Positions 24,082 to 32,599 of a stretch of DNA of 64,000 nucleotides are shown here, one piece after another. Numbering within the stretch: the stretch's first letter is position 1; every line of letters begins with the position of its first letter. The position numbers and the translations under genes are program-made. Source of the DNA: Paenibacillus catalpae. GTDB taxonomy: Bacteria; Bacillota; Bacilli; Paenibacillales; Paenibacillaceae. Location: positions 124,001-188,000 of the forward strand of contig NZ_FOMT01000006.1 in the NCBI RefSeq assembly GCF_900112695.1. The letters run 5' to 3'. The notes beneath the pieces were generated by a model that was given only the letters and a program-made list of their open reading frames with translations, was not told the origin of the DNA and did not search any database.

Positions 24082-24140
24082 AATATTATTTCCTTAGTTC
24101 GATTTTTTAAAGTAGTCATAATAATATTACCTAGTCATAA
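24082..24140. promoter_or_regulatory. Operator region between SDR and HxlR genes
   Basis: Inverted repeat AATATTATT (24082-24090) / AATAATATT (24120-24128), and a direct repeat TAGTCATAA (24113-24121 and 24132-24140, 19 bp apart). Any of these may be HxlR binding sites. Confidence 0.45.
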
Positions 24141-24173
24141 AAACAGAACCATGGACGAAATGGGGGATTAACG

Positions 24174-24521
24174 ATGGCCCGCAGCTCATTCGAAGGGGAA
24201 ATTCCGGTAGAGCAAATCGGGGTTTGTCCGGTAACCGAGACGCAGAACGTTATTGCAGGCAAGTGGAAAATTATTATTTTATGGCATTTGCGGGAGACCA
24301 AGCGGTTTGGGGAGCTTCAAAGACTTGTCCCCGGCATCTCGAAGGCCATATTAACCAGTCAGTTAAGAGAGCTTGAGAAGGATCGGATGATCAACAGGAA
24401 GGTCTATCAGGAAGTGCCTCCGAAGGTCGAGTACTCGCTGACGGAAGCAGGAGAGCAATTCATCCCTATTCTTGAAAGTATGGGGGAATGGGGCAAGAAA
24501 TATGCGGTGAACAAGAAGTAG
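24174..24521 (+). CDS. HxlR-family redox-type regulator
   Basis: 115 aa. It carries the conserved N-terminal Cys-Pro (GVCPVTETQNVIAGKWKIIIL; Cys18) used by YodB, CatR and HypR for thiol sensing, the HTH (FGELQRLVPGISKAILTSQL) and the wing (VPPKVEYSLTEAG). Divergent from the YwnB-like SDR gene, which it probably represses until the cysteine is oxidised or alkylated. The ribosome site GGGGGAT is weak. Contrast with the first HxlR gene in this window (3888-4271), which lacks the cysteine. Confidence 0.9.
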   Translation: MARSSFEGEIPVEQIGVCPVTETQNVIAGKWKIIILWHLRETKRFGELQRLVPGISKAILTSQLRELEKDRMINRKVYQEVPPKVEYSLTEAGEQFIPILESMGEWGKKYAVNKK

Positions 24522-24679
24522 TGGGACCTTTCCAAACAACCTTCCGTCTATATAAATAAGTGTGGTACGGGAGGTAGCATTGGCATGTTGGCCAATCTAT
24601 CACCAAGAAGACAAGGCTGTATACGAAGCACTGTTATATCTGGAATATTCCAAATGAAGTGATAAGCTGAATAAATAAG

Positions 24680-24712
24680 AAACCACTCCAATGTTTGGGG
24701 TGGTTTTGCTGT
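24680..24712 (+). terminator. Terminator-like hairpin in a gene-free gap
   Basis: AAACCACTCC (24680-24689) pairs with GGGGTGGTTT (24697-24706), then TTGCTGTTTTT. It lies 160 bp after the HxlR gene; the stretch 24522-24679 between them shows no convincing frame, so the terminator may belong to a long HxlR 3' end or to a decayed gene. Confidence 0.6.
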
Positions 24713-24808
24713 TTTTCGGGTTGTCCGGGGTTACATATGTGGAGAATTGTTCAGGGAATGGTTAAAAAATCATGTGTAAATAGCGTCGATTATAGCTTGA
24801 AACTGTCG

Positions 24809-24834
24809 TATAATAGAAATAGACATTATCTATT
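24809..24834 (+). promoter_or_regulatory. Probable -10 box and operator of mqo
   Basis: TATAAT at 24809-24814 is followed at once by a perfect inverted repeat AATAGA-CATTA-TCTATT (24818-24834), placed over the expected transcription start, a position typical for a repressor site. No good -35 box is seen at 17-18 bp. Confidence 0.4.
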
Positions 24835-24931
24835 GTTATCGTGAAACAAATTATTTTAGATACAGAAAAGATGTGTGAAACAGGAGCGTGAACATCCTTT
24901 CTGCAAATCGAAGGGTATAAGGACGGTTAAA

Positions 24932-26440
24932 ATGAGCAAACAAACGAAAACAGACGTAATCTTAATTGGTGCCGGCATCATGAGTGCTACCTTGGGCTCA
25001 TTGCTGAAGGAATTAAAGCCGGACTGGGAAATTACAGTGTTCGAGCGGCGTGCCACGGCCGGTGAGGAAAGTTCTAACGAGTGGAACAATGCAGGAACAG
25101 GACACTCGTCGCTATGCGAGCTGAACTACACAACGGAAAAACCGGACGGATCCATTGATATCAGCAAAGCGATTAAAGTTAACGAAGAGTTTCAGGTATC
25201 GAAGCAGTTCTGGTCTTATCTTGTTAACAGCAATCTGATCCGTAATCCGCGGGATTTTGTTGTACCCGTTCCTCATATGAGCTTTGTGCAAGGGGAAAAA
25301 GATGTAACGTTCTTGAAGAAGCGTTTCGAAGCTTTGTCGGTGAACCCATTGTTCGAAGGCATGGAATTCTCGGATAGCCCGGAAAAGCTGGCGCAATGGA
25401 TTCCGCTTATGATGAAAGACCGTAAAGTGAATACGCCTATCGCAGCGACCAGAATTGAGTCCGGGACGGACGTCAACTTTGGTGCTTTAACGCGCATACT
25501 GTTTAATCAATTGAAGAAGCAAAACGTCGACATAAACTTCAACCATAATGTAGACGATATTAAACGTGCAAGCGACGGCTCCTGGGAATTGAAAGTCCGC
25601 AATCTGGGCAGCGGCAGCACGGAACGCATTAATGCGAAGTTCGTCTTCATCGGCGGCGGCGGCGGAAGTCTGCACCTGCTGCAGAAATCCGGCATTGAGG
25701 AAGGCAAAGGCATCGGCGGCTTCCCGGTAAGCGGTCTGTTCATGGTCTGCAAGAAGCCGGAAGTTGTAGCCCAGCATCGCGCGAAGGTTTACGGTCAAGC
25801 TCCGGTTGGCGCACCGCCAATGTCCGTACCGCATCTGGATACACGCGTTATCGATAATAAAGAATCGCTGTTCTTTGGGCCGTTTGCCGGCTTCACGCCA
25901 AAATTCCTGAAGTACGGTTCGATGCTCGATTTGTTCACTTCGATCAAGCCGCATAACCTTACGAATATGATGGCCGCTGGCGCGAAAAATATGTCTTTGA
26001 CGACTTACCTGATCAAACAGCTGATGCTTTCGAAAGAACAGCGCATGGAAGCTTTGCGCGAATTCATTCCGAACGCGAAGAGCGAAGATTGGGAACTGCT
26101 CGTAGCAGGCCAACGCGTACAGATCATCAAAGAAACACCGGCAGGCAAAGGTACGCTTCAGTTCGGCACAGAAGTGATCAGTGCTGCTGACGGTTCGATT
26201 GCGGCCCTGCTTGGCGCTTCGCCAGGTGCATCCACAGCCGTATCGGTTATGCTCGAAGTGATCGGCAAATGCTTCCCGCAGCATGTTAAGGAGTGGGAAC
26301 CAAAACTGAAAGAAATGATTCCATCCTATGGAGTTAAGCTGCTGCAGCATCCTGAGCTGATCGAGCAGATCAATGCCACAACAAATGAAGCTCTTGGCCT
26401 GGCAGGCAAAAAACAAACAACAAGCTCGGCGTTGGCATAA
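24932..26440 (+). CDS. mqo: Malate:quinone oxidoreductase
   Basis: 502 aa. FAD-dependent, membrane-associated enzyme oxidising malate to oxaloacetate with electrons passed to quinone, bypassing NAD malate dehydrogenase. DVILIGAGIMSATLGSLLKEL (about 8-28) binds FAD; family blocks SSNEWNNAGTGHSSLCELNYT, GGGGGSLHLLQKSGI and LLGASPGASTAVSVMLEV are all present and length is standard. ATG 24932 with AAGGA eight bases upstream is preferred over an in-frame GTG at 24875. Single gene between two terminators. Confidence 0.96.
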   Translation: MSKQTKTDVILIGAGIMSATLGSLLKELKPDWEITVFERRATAGEESSNEWNNAGTGHSSLCELNYTTEKPDGSIDISKAIKVNEEFQVSKQFWSYLVNSNLIRNPRDFVVPVPHMSFVQGEKDVTFLKKRFEALSVNPLFEGMEFSDSPEKLAQWIPLMMKDRKVNTPIAATRIESGTDVNFGALTRILFNQLKKQNVDINFNHNVDDIKRASDGSWELKVRNLGSGSTERINAKFVFIGGGGGSLHLLQKSGIEEGKGIGGFPVSGLFMVCKKPEVVAQHRAKVYGQAPVGAPPMSVPHLDTRVIDNKESLFFGPFAGFTPKFLKYGSMLDLFTSIKPHNLTNMMAAGAKNMSLTTYLIKQLMLSKEQRMEALREFIPNAKSEDWELLVAGQRVQIIKETPAGKGTLQFGTEVISAADGSIAALLGASPGASTAVSVMLEVIGKCFPQHVKEWEPKLKEMIPSYGVKLLQHPELIEQINATTNEALGLAGKKQTTSSALA

Positions 26441-26457
26441 CGCCCGTTCTATAAAAT

Positions 26458-26496
26458 AAGCCTTCGATTGCTGCAACAGCAATTGAAGGCTTTTTT
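26458..26496 (+). terminator. Terminator of mqo
   Basis: AAGCCTTCGATTGCTG and CAGCAATTGAAGGCTT form a long, nearly perfect stem, followed by six T. Confidence 0.92.
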
Positions 26497-26497
26497 A

Positions 26498-26872
26498 TTA
26501 AGCGCGAATCTCTTCCACGAGTTTCTCTACATCGCTCATAAGATCAGGTATCCACGCCTCGGAACCGGGAATGATCTCTGTCCCGCCGTAGACAAGCCAT
26601 CGTAAGGTCTTTATGAGCCAGCATAAACCTCCTACGGATATTTGCCAGTTCAGTTGCCCGATATCGATATTAGATACGTCTTGATAAGCAGCATTTACTT
26701 CCTCCCTGGATAGACCGGCCAAAGCTTGAGCTTCTCTTATTAAGCAGTATAAGTCCCCCAGATGAGGACTTAAGTAGGCGAGGGACCAGTCAATCGGCAT
26801 AATGCCGCCGTTCTTTTGAATCAGCAGATTTTTGGCATGGTAATCATGATGGACAAGGGTGACGATATAGAC
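26498..26872 (-). pseudogene. C-terminal remnant of an APH/CotS-type phosphotransferase
   Basis: The open frame can be read from 26872, directly after an in-frame TAA (26873-26875), to a stop at 26498: about 124 residues. It carries VHHDYHAKNLL, the Brenner catalytic loop HxDxxxxN, and GGIMPIDWSLAYLSPHLGDL, the metal-binding ID..  region, both hallmarks of aminoglycoside phosphotransferase-like kinases. A whole protein would need about 200 further N-terminal residues with the nucleotide-binding lobe. Upstream, another frame gives only a short stretch (FSQDLIQHHSRAEN) before ending in A/T-rich intergenic DNA. I read this as a 5'-truncated, frameshifted pseudogene. The first internal ATG at 26800 would give a non-catalytic 100-aa piece. 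Confidence 0.75.
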
Positions 26873-26962
26873 TTATGTTTTCCGCTCTGCTATGATGTTG
26901 AATAAGGTCTTGGGAAAATTCGGGACTCTTTTTTTATGTCTTTTTACGGTTCTTAATCATAA

Positions 26963-26996
26963 CAAAGGCCATCCAATCCGGATGGCCTTCATTTTT
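26963..26996. terminator. Hairpin at the end of the SnoaL-like gene
   Basis: AAGGCCATCC (26965-26974) and GGATGGCCTT (26980-26989); the ATTTTTATG tail favours the plus strand. The same stem sequence recurs at 62285-62311. Confidence 0.6.
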
Positions 26997-27459
26997 ATGC
27001 ATGGGCAGACGATTTGCTCTTGGGCTGAAACAAGAGGCGGGTGAGCCAGTTGAACTTTTTGATCCGGCAGTTATGGAATGCGGCGATTTTCCATTCGCCG
27101 TTTTGCCTGACCAGCACGTTGGTGTTAATCGAATCACGGCTGGCAGGCGCTTTCTTTTGCCATCGCATCAGAACGGCTCCGGTCGCGTGGGCCAGGGCAA
27201 CATCCGGAGTGAGAAAGCGTAGATGCATTTCCCTTAGGTCTGCGATCATCTTTGATCCGCGCAGCGGGCCATCCCATAATGCCTGGTGGGCACTGTCGAT
27301 TTCACTGCGGCCTTTCAGGTGCTCGCCGAAGAAAGTAACATAGTCCGCATCCGGGGTGAAGAACTCGCTGTAGGCCTTGCCGTCGCCCTGATCCCATGCT
27401 TTGTACAAAGCCCGGAATACATTGTGTATGGCCTGAATATCCTCTCGATTATCCGGCAT
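26995..27459 (-). CDS. SnoaL/SgcJ-like (NTF2-fold) protein
   Basis: 154 aa, cone-shaped NTF2 fold. The sequence REDIQAIHNVFRALYKAWDQGDGKAYSEFFTPDADYVTFFG matches the start of SgcJ/EcaC-DUF4440 proteins, and RDSINTNVLVRQNGEWKIAAFHN is their C-terminal strand pair. These proteins bind small molecules and are often not catalytic; no active-site call is made. The basic C-terminal tail (KSKSSAHA) is not conserved in such domains. Transcribed alone. Confidence 0.82.
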   Translation of the reverse strand: MPDNREDIQAIHNVFRALYKAWDQGDGKAYSEFFTPDADYVTFFGEHLKGRSEIDSAHQALWDGPLRGSKMIADLREMHLRFLTPDVALAHATGAVLMRWQKKAPASRDSINTNVLVRQNGEWKIAAFHNCRIKKFNWLTRLLFQPKSKSSAHA

Positions 27460-27566
27460 CAGCTTCCATCCTCTCTGGAGATTCCTCTTTGCCCCTAATT
27501 ATATAGGAATCGCCGAGTGGGTTAATCACCCGCAGGAAGGAACCCTCCTCAGACCTTGGGCGGGGA

Positions 27567-29081
27567 TTAAAGCTTTATTTTCTCCAGCTCCGGGTACTCC
27601 CGAGGCAAAGCGTTTAAGGTATCTTCCGTCACGCCTTTCAGATGTTGATCGAAGAACGCCCGAGTCAGAGCCTCGGTAACGACAAGGCATCTAGCCGGAT
27701 CTGTCTGACCGCCTATGCCAATTAGATTACGCAGTTTATTAGAACCGATGAACAGGCCGATATCCGTGAATTTCATATGATCGCTGCCTGCAATCGTAAA
27801 TAGATTGCCGGATTCGTGAAGCACTTCTGTAAGTCCGATTACATTTTGCCGTGCTTTGTTATAGGCCTCCTCATAGGCTTCTCTCGTGCCGTATATCGAC
27901 TCCGAGATCAGCTTTTCCTGTTCCTCCGCGGGCACTGCATTCAAATCTTGATACAGCGGTTTGCGATTCTTGATCTGCTGAATATGGTTCTTATCGTTCG
28001 CCAGCATAAGGAACGGAGCGATAATCGTCTCTTTGCCAGGCTTCATATAAACGGCACCGTCTAAATCAATGGCTGCCTTTACACGGCTGTCATGAATGGC
28101 CAGATTATAGGCAGCTGCTCCCCCGACCGAATGTCCAGCAGCTCCAATATGATTAAGATCTAATTTCCCTTTAAAGTCTACGTCCTGTGTGCCGTTGCCT
28201 TCGTTCAGCCCGCTTAGCTCGTCCATGACGAAGGAGGCGTCATCGGCCATAATTTGTGTGATGATCTCTGCCGGTTCTGCGGTATGGAAGTCGGTTGTCG
28301 CCTCCATGGCCGAAACGGTATGATCGGGAAACACCGTGCCTGCCGATACGAATGTATGATCGATGGCCGCTACGATATACCCATGGCTGGCCAGATCCTC
28401 GTATTGCGAGGTGTGAACAGCCGCTGACGTGCCTGCACCATGGGAGAACAGAATAACAGGATATTGTTGAAGCTGTCCGGATACCGGCAGATCTGCCTTC
28501 GTATCGGTTGTTACAAGCCCAAGGTGCCCAAGCACAAATGCAGGCACGTGAAAGAATGAGGCGAATAAGGTCAGGAGTTCGGACTGCAAATAAGGCTCGT
28601 AGGGCTTGGAGTTATCTTCCTCTGCCGGGTAATACAGCTTCACCATCAGCTCACGCTTTTTCGGCGACTTGTCAAGAAACGGATCATCCCGGTTCTCATC
28701 AATCAGATGCAGCTCCTCTACGCCTATCTTGTAGTCGCCGGTAGGCTGCGGAAGGGAGAAAACAGGAAGGGCATAAGAGAGGAATGAAGTTAGGGCAAGA
28801 CATCCTATGGACAAGCAAATGACAAAACCCTTCAGCAATTTCGGCATTTTCTTTGCATACAACCTGGTTGTTGTCTTGAATAAAGTGTAGATAACCAGAA
28901 GTCCAACGTAGCCGTAGGCGAGAAACATCTGGAACCGGAAGCCTTCAACAAGGCCGTGCAAAAGGAGTGCAGCCAAATTAACCGCGGCCGTTCCTATCCA
29001 TATTTGCTTGGAAGGTCTGCTAAAACCGAGGAATAGCGACAATATATTGATTGCAATAAGCGCGATCTCTACTATTCTCAT
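27567..29081 (-). CDS. Membrane-anchored alpha/beta hydrolase of the PAF-acetylhydrolase type
   Basis: 504 aa. About four transmembrane helices in the first 115 residues (IVEIALIAINILSLFLGF, IWIGTAAVNLAALLLHGL, MFLAYGYVGLLVIYTLF, GFVICLSIGCLALTSFL), then a hydrolase domain facing outside. VKLYYPAE, FSHGAGTSAAVHTSQYEDLASHGYIVAAIDH and the nucleophile elbow AAGHSVGGAAAYNL match the PAF-acetylhydrolase/dienelactone hydrolase group; catalytic His likely in IAGSDHMKFTD. The ATG at 29081 follows GAGGAGG by eight bases and lies 13 bp after the permease stop, so it is the third gene of the ABC operon. Lipid or ester substrates are likely. Confidence 0.82.
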   Translation of the reverse strand: MRIVEIALIAINILSLFLGFSRPSKQIWIGTAAVNLAALLLHGLVEGFRFQMFLAYGYVGLLVIYTLFKTTTRLYAKKMPKLLKGFVICLSIGCLALTSFLSYALPVFSLPQPTGDYKIGVEELHLIDENRDDPFLDKSPKKRELMVKLYYPAEEDNSKPYEPYLQSELLTLFASFFHVPAFVLGHLGLVTTDTKADLPVSGQLQQYPVILFSHGAGTSAAVHTSQYEDLASHGYIVAAIDHTFVSAGTVFPDHTVSAMEATTDFHTAEPAEIITQIMADDASFVMDELSGLNEGNGTQDVDFKGKLDLNHIGAAGHSVGGAAAYNLAIHDSRVKAAIDLDGAVYMKPGKETIIAPFLMLANDKNHIQQIKNRKPLYQDLNAVPAEEQEKLISESIYGTREAYEEAYNKARQNVIGLTEVLHESGNLFTIAGSDHMKFTDIGLFIGSNKLRNLIGIGGQTDPARCLVVTEALTRAFFDQHLKGVTEDTLNALPREYPELEKIKL

Positions 29082-29094
29082 GCTGCACGCCTCC

Positions 29095-29877
29095 TCAAGA
29101 TCCGCTGTGAACATCGGATTTGATGTAGTAGAGGAGGCTGAAGGCAAGCGAGAGAAGGAAGGTTAATGTCAAAATGATCAGCGCGGGAACCCCATAGGGG
29201 TTAGCGCCCGTATTGTCTGCAATATCCTGGGCAAGATGACGGACCGGCCAGTAAGGCGTGAGCCAAGGGAACAGTATGCCGCCCTGACCATGGCCGATCT
29301 TGCCAATAACGGTGACAATGGTTGCGAACACTCCAAGTACGGCAGCAGGGATGACATTTTTGGCGATCAGGCTAACAGCTGCTGCAACCGGAATCGTGCC
29401 AAATGAAAGGATGCAAATTCCTGCATTCGTCTTCAGGCCAAGCCAGATGATCTCAAAGCCGATGCGGCCCTGCAGCAGCATGACAATGCCGACGACAACC
29501 GCGGTCACGCAGGACAATACCGTTGTTATGACAATAAGAATAAACACAACAGAGAGTTTGGCCGTAAGGATTTTTGCACGTGATACCGGATAGGCAAACA
29601 ACTGGTTAACCGTACGCTCCTGATACTCCCTCGAGATAATATAGGCTGTGAACAGAGCGAATATGGACGGCGCCACCATAACAAGCATCATTCCTTGCCG
29701 GTAGAACATATCCTGCATGTCTATTCCTGCTGGTGTTCCATCCGGCGTTACTTTTGGCAGGAAGGCAAACAAGGCAACGAGATTGGCAGGAATCGCTCCG
29801 AACAGCACAAGCCAAGGGATTTTCGTGGATTTAAGCTTTAACAGCTCGGTATAGATGACGTTAAACAAGCGGAGCAC
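29095..29877 (-). CDS. ABC-2 type transporter permease
   Basis: 260 aa with six hydrophobic helices. The N-terminal LFNVIYTELLKLKSTKIPWLV is the amphipathic/first-helix signature of ABC-2 permeases of the lantibiotic-immunity/NatB-like type, and SREYQERTVNQLFAYPVSRAKIL is the conserved cytosolic loop. It overlaps the ATPase gene by 17 bp, so they are coupled and form one exporter. With the downstream lipase and upstream two-component system, cell-envelope or antimicrobial-peptide defence is a reasonable guess. Confidence 0.9.
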   Translation of the reverse strand: MLRLFNVIYTELLKLKSTKIPWLVLFGAIPANLVALFAFLPKVTPDGTPAGIDMQDMFYRQGMMLVMVAPSIFALFTAYIISREYQERTVNQLFAYPVSRAKILTAKLSVVFILIVITTVLSCVTAVVVGIVMLLQGRIGFEIIWLGLKTNAGICILSFGTIPVAAAVSLIAKNVIPAAVLGVFATIVTVIGKIGHGQGGILFPWLTPYWPVRHLAQDIADNTGANPYGVPALIILTLTFLLSLAFSLLYYIKSDVHSGS

Positions 29878-30781
29878 CCCCCGTTACTTTCAGAAAATAA
29901 TCCTCCAGGCTATCTCCGGACAGCCGGATCTCCCTAACGGCAACCTCATGATTTGTCAGCGTCAGATTGACTTTTGCCGGCTGATCGAGCAAATCATAAA
30001 GATGCAGAATACCGGGATCGGCGATACGGTAATCGGATACGCCAAGCTTTTGCTCCAGCACATAGGCGGCCTTCTTGTCGTCGTCAACCTTGATCTCAAG
30101 ATAATGCCGGGTCTTTCTTTGGAAGTCCTCGTAGTCGATTTCCTCCAGCAAATTCCCCTGATGTATGATTCCGATCCGGGTAGCCAGCTGCTCGACCTCG
30201 CTAAGCAGATGACTAGAGATTAGAAAGGTGATCCCGCGTTGCCTGGCCAGATCGAGGAACAGCTGACGGATTTCCTTAATGCCAGCCGGATCCAGTCCAT
30301 TCGTAGGCTCATCGAGAACAAGCAGTTCGGGATGATGAAGCAGTGCGCGGGCTATGCCAAGTCTTTGCTTCATGCCAAGCGAGTAGTTTTTCACCTTCTC
30401 ATTTCGGGCTTCAAGCAGGCCCACAAGGGATAATACCTCTTCGATGTACTCTTTGTTGCCCATACCCATCAGACGGCGATGAATATCCAGATTGTCCACT
30501 GCGTTCAGGTTGAGATAAAATCCCGGGTACTCAATGATAGCGCCGATACGCTCCATTGCTCTTGCTCTGCCGCCGCGGACACCTTCGCCAAACCATTCGA
30601 CTTCTCCCGAAGTGGGGCGGATCAGCCCCATGATCATACGTATCGTTGTGGTCTTGCCAGCCCCGTTTTGTCCGAGAAAACCGTAGATATCGCCTTGCCT
30701 GATCGTCATATTGAGGTTATGGACGACCGTTTTGCCGCCATAACGTTTCGTTAAATGATTCGTTCGCAGTACATAATCCAC
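29861..30781 (-). CDS. ABC transporter ATP-binding protein
   Basis: 306 aa. Walker A GQNGAGKTT, Q-loop region, signature YSLGMKQRLGIARALL, Walker B LLVLDEPTNGLDP and H-loop SSHLLSEVEQLA are all present; the ~75-residue C-terminal extension is typical of DrrA/BcrA-like exporters. GTG 30781 is chosen because AAAGGAG is nine bases upstream. Pairs with the overlapping permease gene. A terminator separates it from the sensor kinase gene, so it has its own promoter, probably under the adjacent response regulator. Confidence 0.92.
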   Translation of the reverse strand: MDYVLRTNHLTKRYGGKTVVHNLNMTIRQGDIYGFLGQNGAGKTTTIRMIMGLIRPTSGEVEWFGEGVRGGRARAMERIGAIIEYPGFYLNLNAVDNLDIHRRLMGMGNKEYIEEVLSLVGLLEARNEKVKNYSLGMKQRLGIARALLHHPELLVLDEPTNGLDPAGIKEIRQLFLDLARQRGITFLISSHLLSEVEQLATRIGIIHQGNLLEEIDYEDFQRKTRHYLEIKVDDDKKAAYVLEQKLGVSDYRIADPGILHLYDLLDQPAKVNLTLTNHEVAVREIRLSGDSLEDYFLKVTGGAPLV

Positions 30782-30868
30782 GAATATCAACTCCTTTCGA
30801 AGCTTATTGTACAGAACACTTTTCACAGGGCATTAATAAATACCTTACAAAAACCTTAAATCGAATCA

Positions 30869-30903
30869 TAAAAAGAAAAAGTCAAACCGGATGACGGTTT
30901 AAC
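30869..30903 (-). terminator. Terminator of the two-component operon
   Basis: On the minus strand AAACCG-TCATC-CGGTTT is followed by a T-rich tail (GACTTTTTCTTTTT). It splits the regulator/kinase operon from the ABC operon. Confidence 0.7.
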
Positions 30904-31822
30904 TTTTCATAAGGTTGAAAGAAAATATCGTTTTCTCGTTAGGCGCGCTGTGGGCCGTGATCTGCCCGCCTTGCTTCTCGACCAGGTTTTTCACAATGGT
31001 TAGTCCAAGGCCGGTGCCCCGAAGAGAGGCATTCCTGGATGCTTCGCCGGTATACAGCCGTTCGAAAATATAGGGCAGATCATGAGCGGCAATTCCTTGT
31101 CCCTTATCCCAGACATCCACCAGAACGGAGCCGGATTGTTCCCGAATGCGAATCCCGATCTCGCCGCCGTCTGTGCCGTAACGTAAACTGTTGGACAGAA
31201 GATTGTTCATAATGCGCCGCAAAAAAGCCTTATTTCCTCTGACATAGAGAGGCGAGTCGGGCATTTCAATAACAGGTGTAAGGCCTGCCTTGGTCAACTC
31301 CGGGTAGAAATCAATAAGAACCTCGTGTACAAGCTCAGTCAGGTTAATGCGCTCCAGATCAGGGGTAGAATCATCGGTCTCGAGCCGCGCTAATTCAAAG
31401 AAATCCTGCAGCAGGGCCAGCAGATCGTCGCCTTTGTTCACCGCTACACGGAGAAAGGCTTCTTTCTCCTCGGCGGATAAGCTTGTGTCCTGCTGAAGGG
31501 CTTCCATATAGCCTAGTAAGGAAGTCAGCGGAGTGCGGAGATCATGCGACATATTTGCAATCATCCGTTTGCGTTCTTCTTCCAGAAATCTTGTCCGCTC
31601 GAAGGCCTTTTGGAAGTAGTCGACCAGCCGGTTGAGCTCAGCTCCCAATTCCGAGAGGGCTTTATGGTTCGTATGAAGTCGGTAGCGCAGATTGAGATTG
31701 CCGCTGCGGACTTCTGCCGTGGTCCGCGTTATGTTCTTCATTTCATTTTGAAGCTGAACATATTTGAATAAGACGATAAAGATAACTAGCAGAAGGGCAA
31801 CGATAAAGGCCCAATATAACAT
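30899..31822 (-). CDS. Sensor histidine kinase
   Basis: 307 aa. Only one transmembrane helix (residues 3-20) and no real extracellular domain, then a HAMP-like linker, HisKA with MSHDLRTPLTSL (phospho-His93), N box MNNLLSNSLRYG, and G boxes DKGQGI and GTGLGLTIVKNL. This intramembrane-sensing layout resembles kinases that watch ABC-type detoxification pumps. The ATG at 31822 lies 4 bp after the regulator's stop with GAGGGG in the overlap, giving coupled translation. Confidence 0.92.
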   Translation of the reverse strand: MLYWAFIVALLLVIFIVLFKYVQLQNEMKNITRTTAEVRSGNLNLRYRLHTNHKALSELGAELNRLVDYFQKAFERTRFLEEERKRMIANMSHDLRTPLTSLLGYMEALQQDTSLSAEEKEAFLRVAVNKGDDLLALLQDFFELARLETDDSTPDLERINLTELVHEVLIDFYPELTKAGLTPVIEMPDSPLYVRGNKAFLRRIMNNLLSNSLRYGTDGGEIGIRIREQSGSVLVDVWDKGQGIAAHDLPYIFERLYTGEASRNASLRGTGLGLTIVKNLVEKQGGQITAHSAPNEKTIFSFNLMKS

Positions 31823-31826
31823 CCGT

Positions 31827-32528
31827 TCACCCCTCGCCCAGCTTGTAGCCAAATCCCCAGACCGTTTGTATATAAACAGGGTTGGAGGGGTCTTTCTCGA
31901 TCTTTGTCCTTATCCGGTTAATATGCACCATTACGGTGTTATCGTCGGCCATGCTTTCTTCCTGCCACACCGCCTGGAAGATATGAGACTTGGCAAATAC
32001 CCGGGTGGGATTGGAGAGGAACAGCTTTAAGATGGCATATTCTTTGGCGGTAAGCGGCTTTTTCTGCCCTCTCACCGTAAGCTCGCAGGAGCCGGTGTCC
32101 AGCTCTAAATCCCCATGCTTAAGAACTTTAGGCGCGGCCGCGGAATGATCCGGCTGGAAACCGATATACCGGCGAAGCTGGGCTTTAACCCTTGCAACAA
32201 GCTCTCCGATTGTGAAAGGCTTGGTTATGTAATCGTCCGCTCCAAGCTCGAGCAGACTTATTTTGTCCATCTCTCTGTCTTTGGCCGACAAAACAATAAC
32301 AGGCGTGGTTCTGGTCTCGCGGATTTTGCGTAAAATTTCTGGACCGTCAACAACGGGCAGCATTAGATCGAGAAGAATCAGCTGGTAGTCGTCTTTGGCC
32401 AAATACGCCAAAGCTTCCTTGCCGTTATAGGCGGATTGCGTTTCGTAGCCTTCCTTCTTTAAGTAGCGGGCAACCAACTGGTTAATTTCCAGATCGTCTT
32501 CAATAATCAAAATGCGGGTAGAGATCAT
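31827..32528 (-). CDS. OmpR-family response regulator
   Basis: 233 aa. Receiver domain with acidic pair Glu10-Asp11/Asp12, phospho-acceptor Asp54 in LILLDLMLP, and conserved Lys in YITKPF; winged-helix effector domain ending VHINRIRTKIEKDPSNPVYIQTVWGFGYKL. ATG 32528 follows AGGGGA by six bases. First gene of the two-component pair, with the kinase right behind; the ABC/lipase operon downstream is the obvious target. Confidence 0.95.
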   Translation of the reverse strand: MISTRILIIEDDLEINQLVARYLKKEGYETQSAYNGKEALAYLAKDDYQLILLDLMLPVVDGPEILRKIRETRTTPVIVLSAKDREMDKISLLELGADDYITKPFTIGELVARVKAQLRRYIGFQPDHSAAAPKVLKHGDLELDTGSCELTVRGQKKPLTAKEYAILKLFLSNPTRVFAKSHIFQAVWQEESMADDNTVMVHINRIRTKIEKDPSNPVYIQTVWGFGYKLGEG

Positions 32529-32599
32529 CACGATTCCCCTATCATGGCAGTTATCTTCCATTCAAACCGAATATACCGTATGTATGCCCCGGACTCAAG

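Noticed and set aside
24585..24660. Short frame (about 25 aa) in the gap before mqo
   Set aside because: Too short, no domain, weak ribosome site context; may be a relic of a lost gene.
25487..26482. 331-aa open frame opposite mqo
   Set aside because: Antisense shadow of a highly conserved enzyme; Cys/Phe-rich composition typical of such frames.
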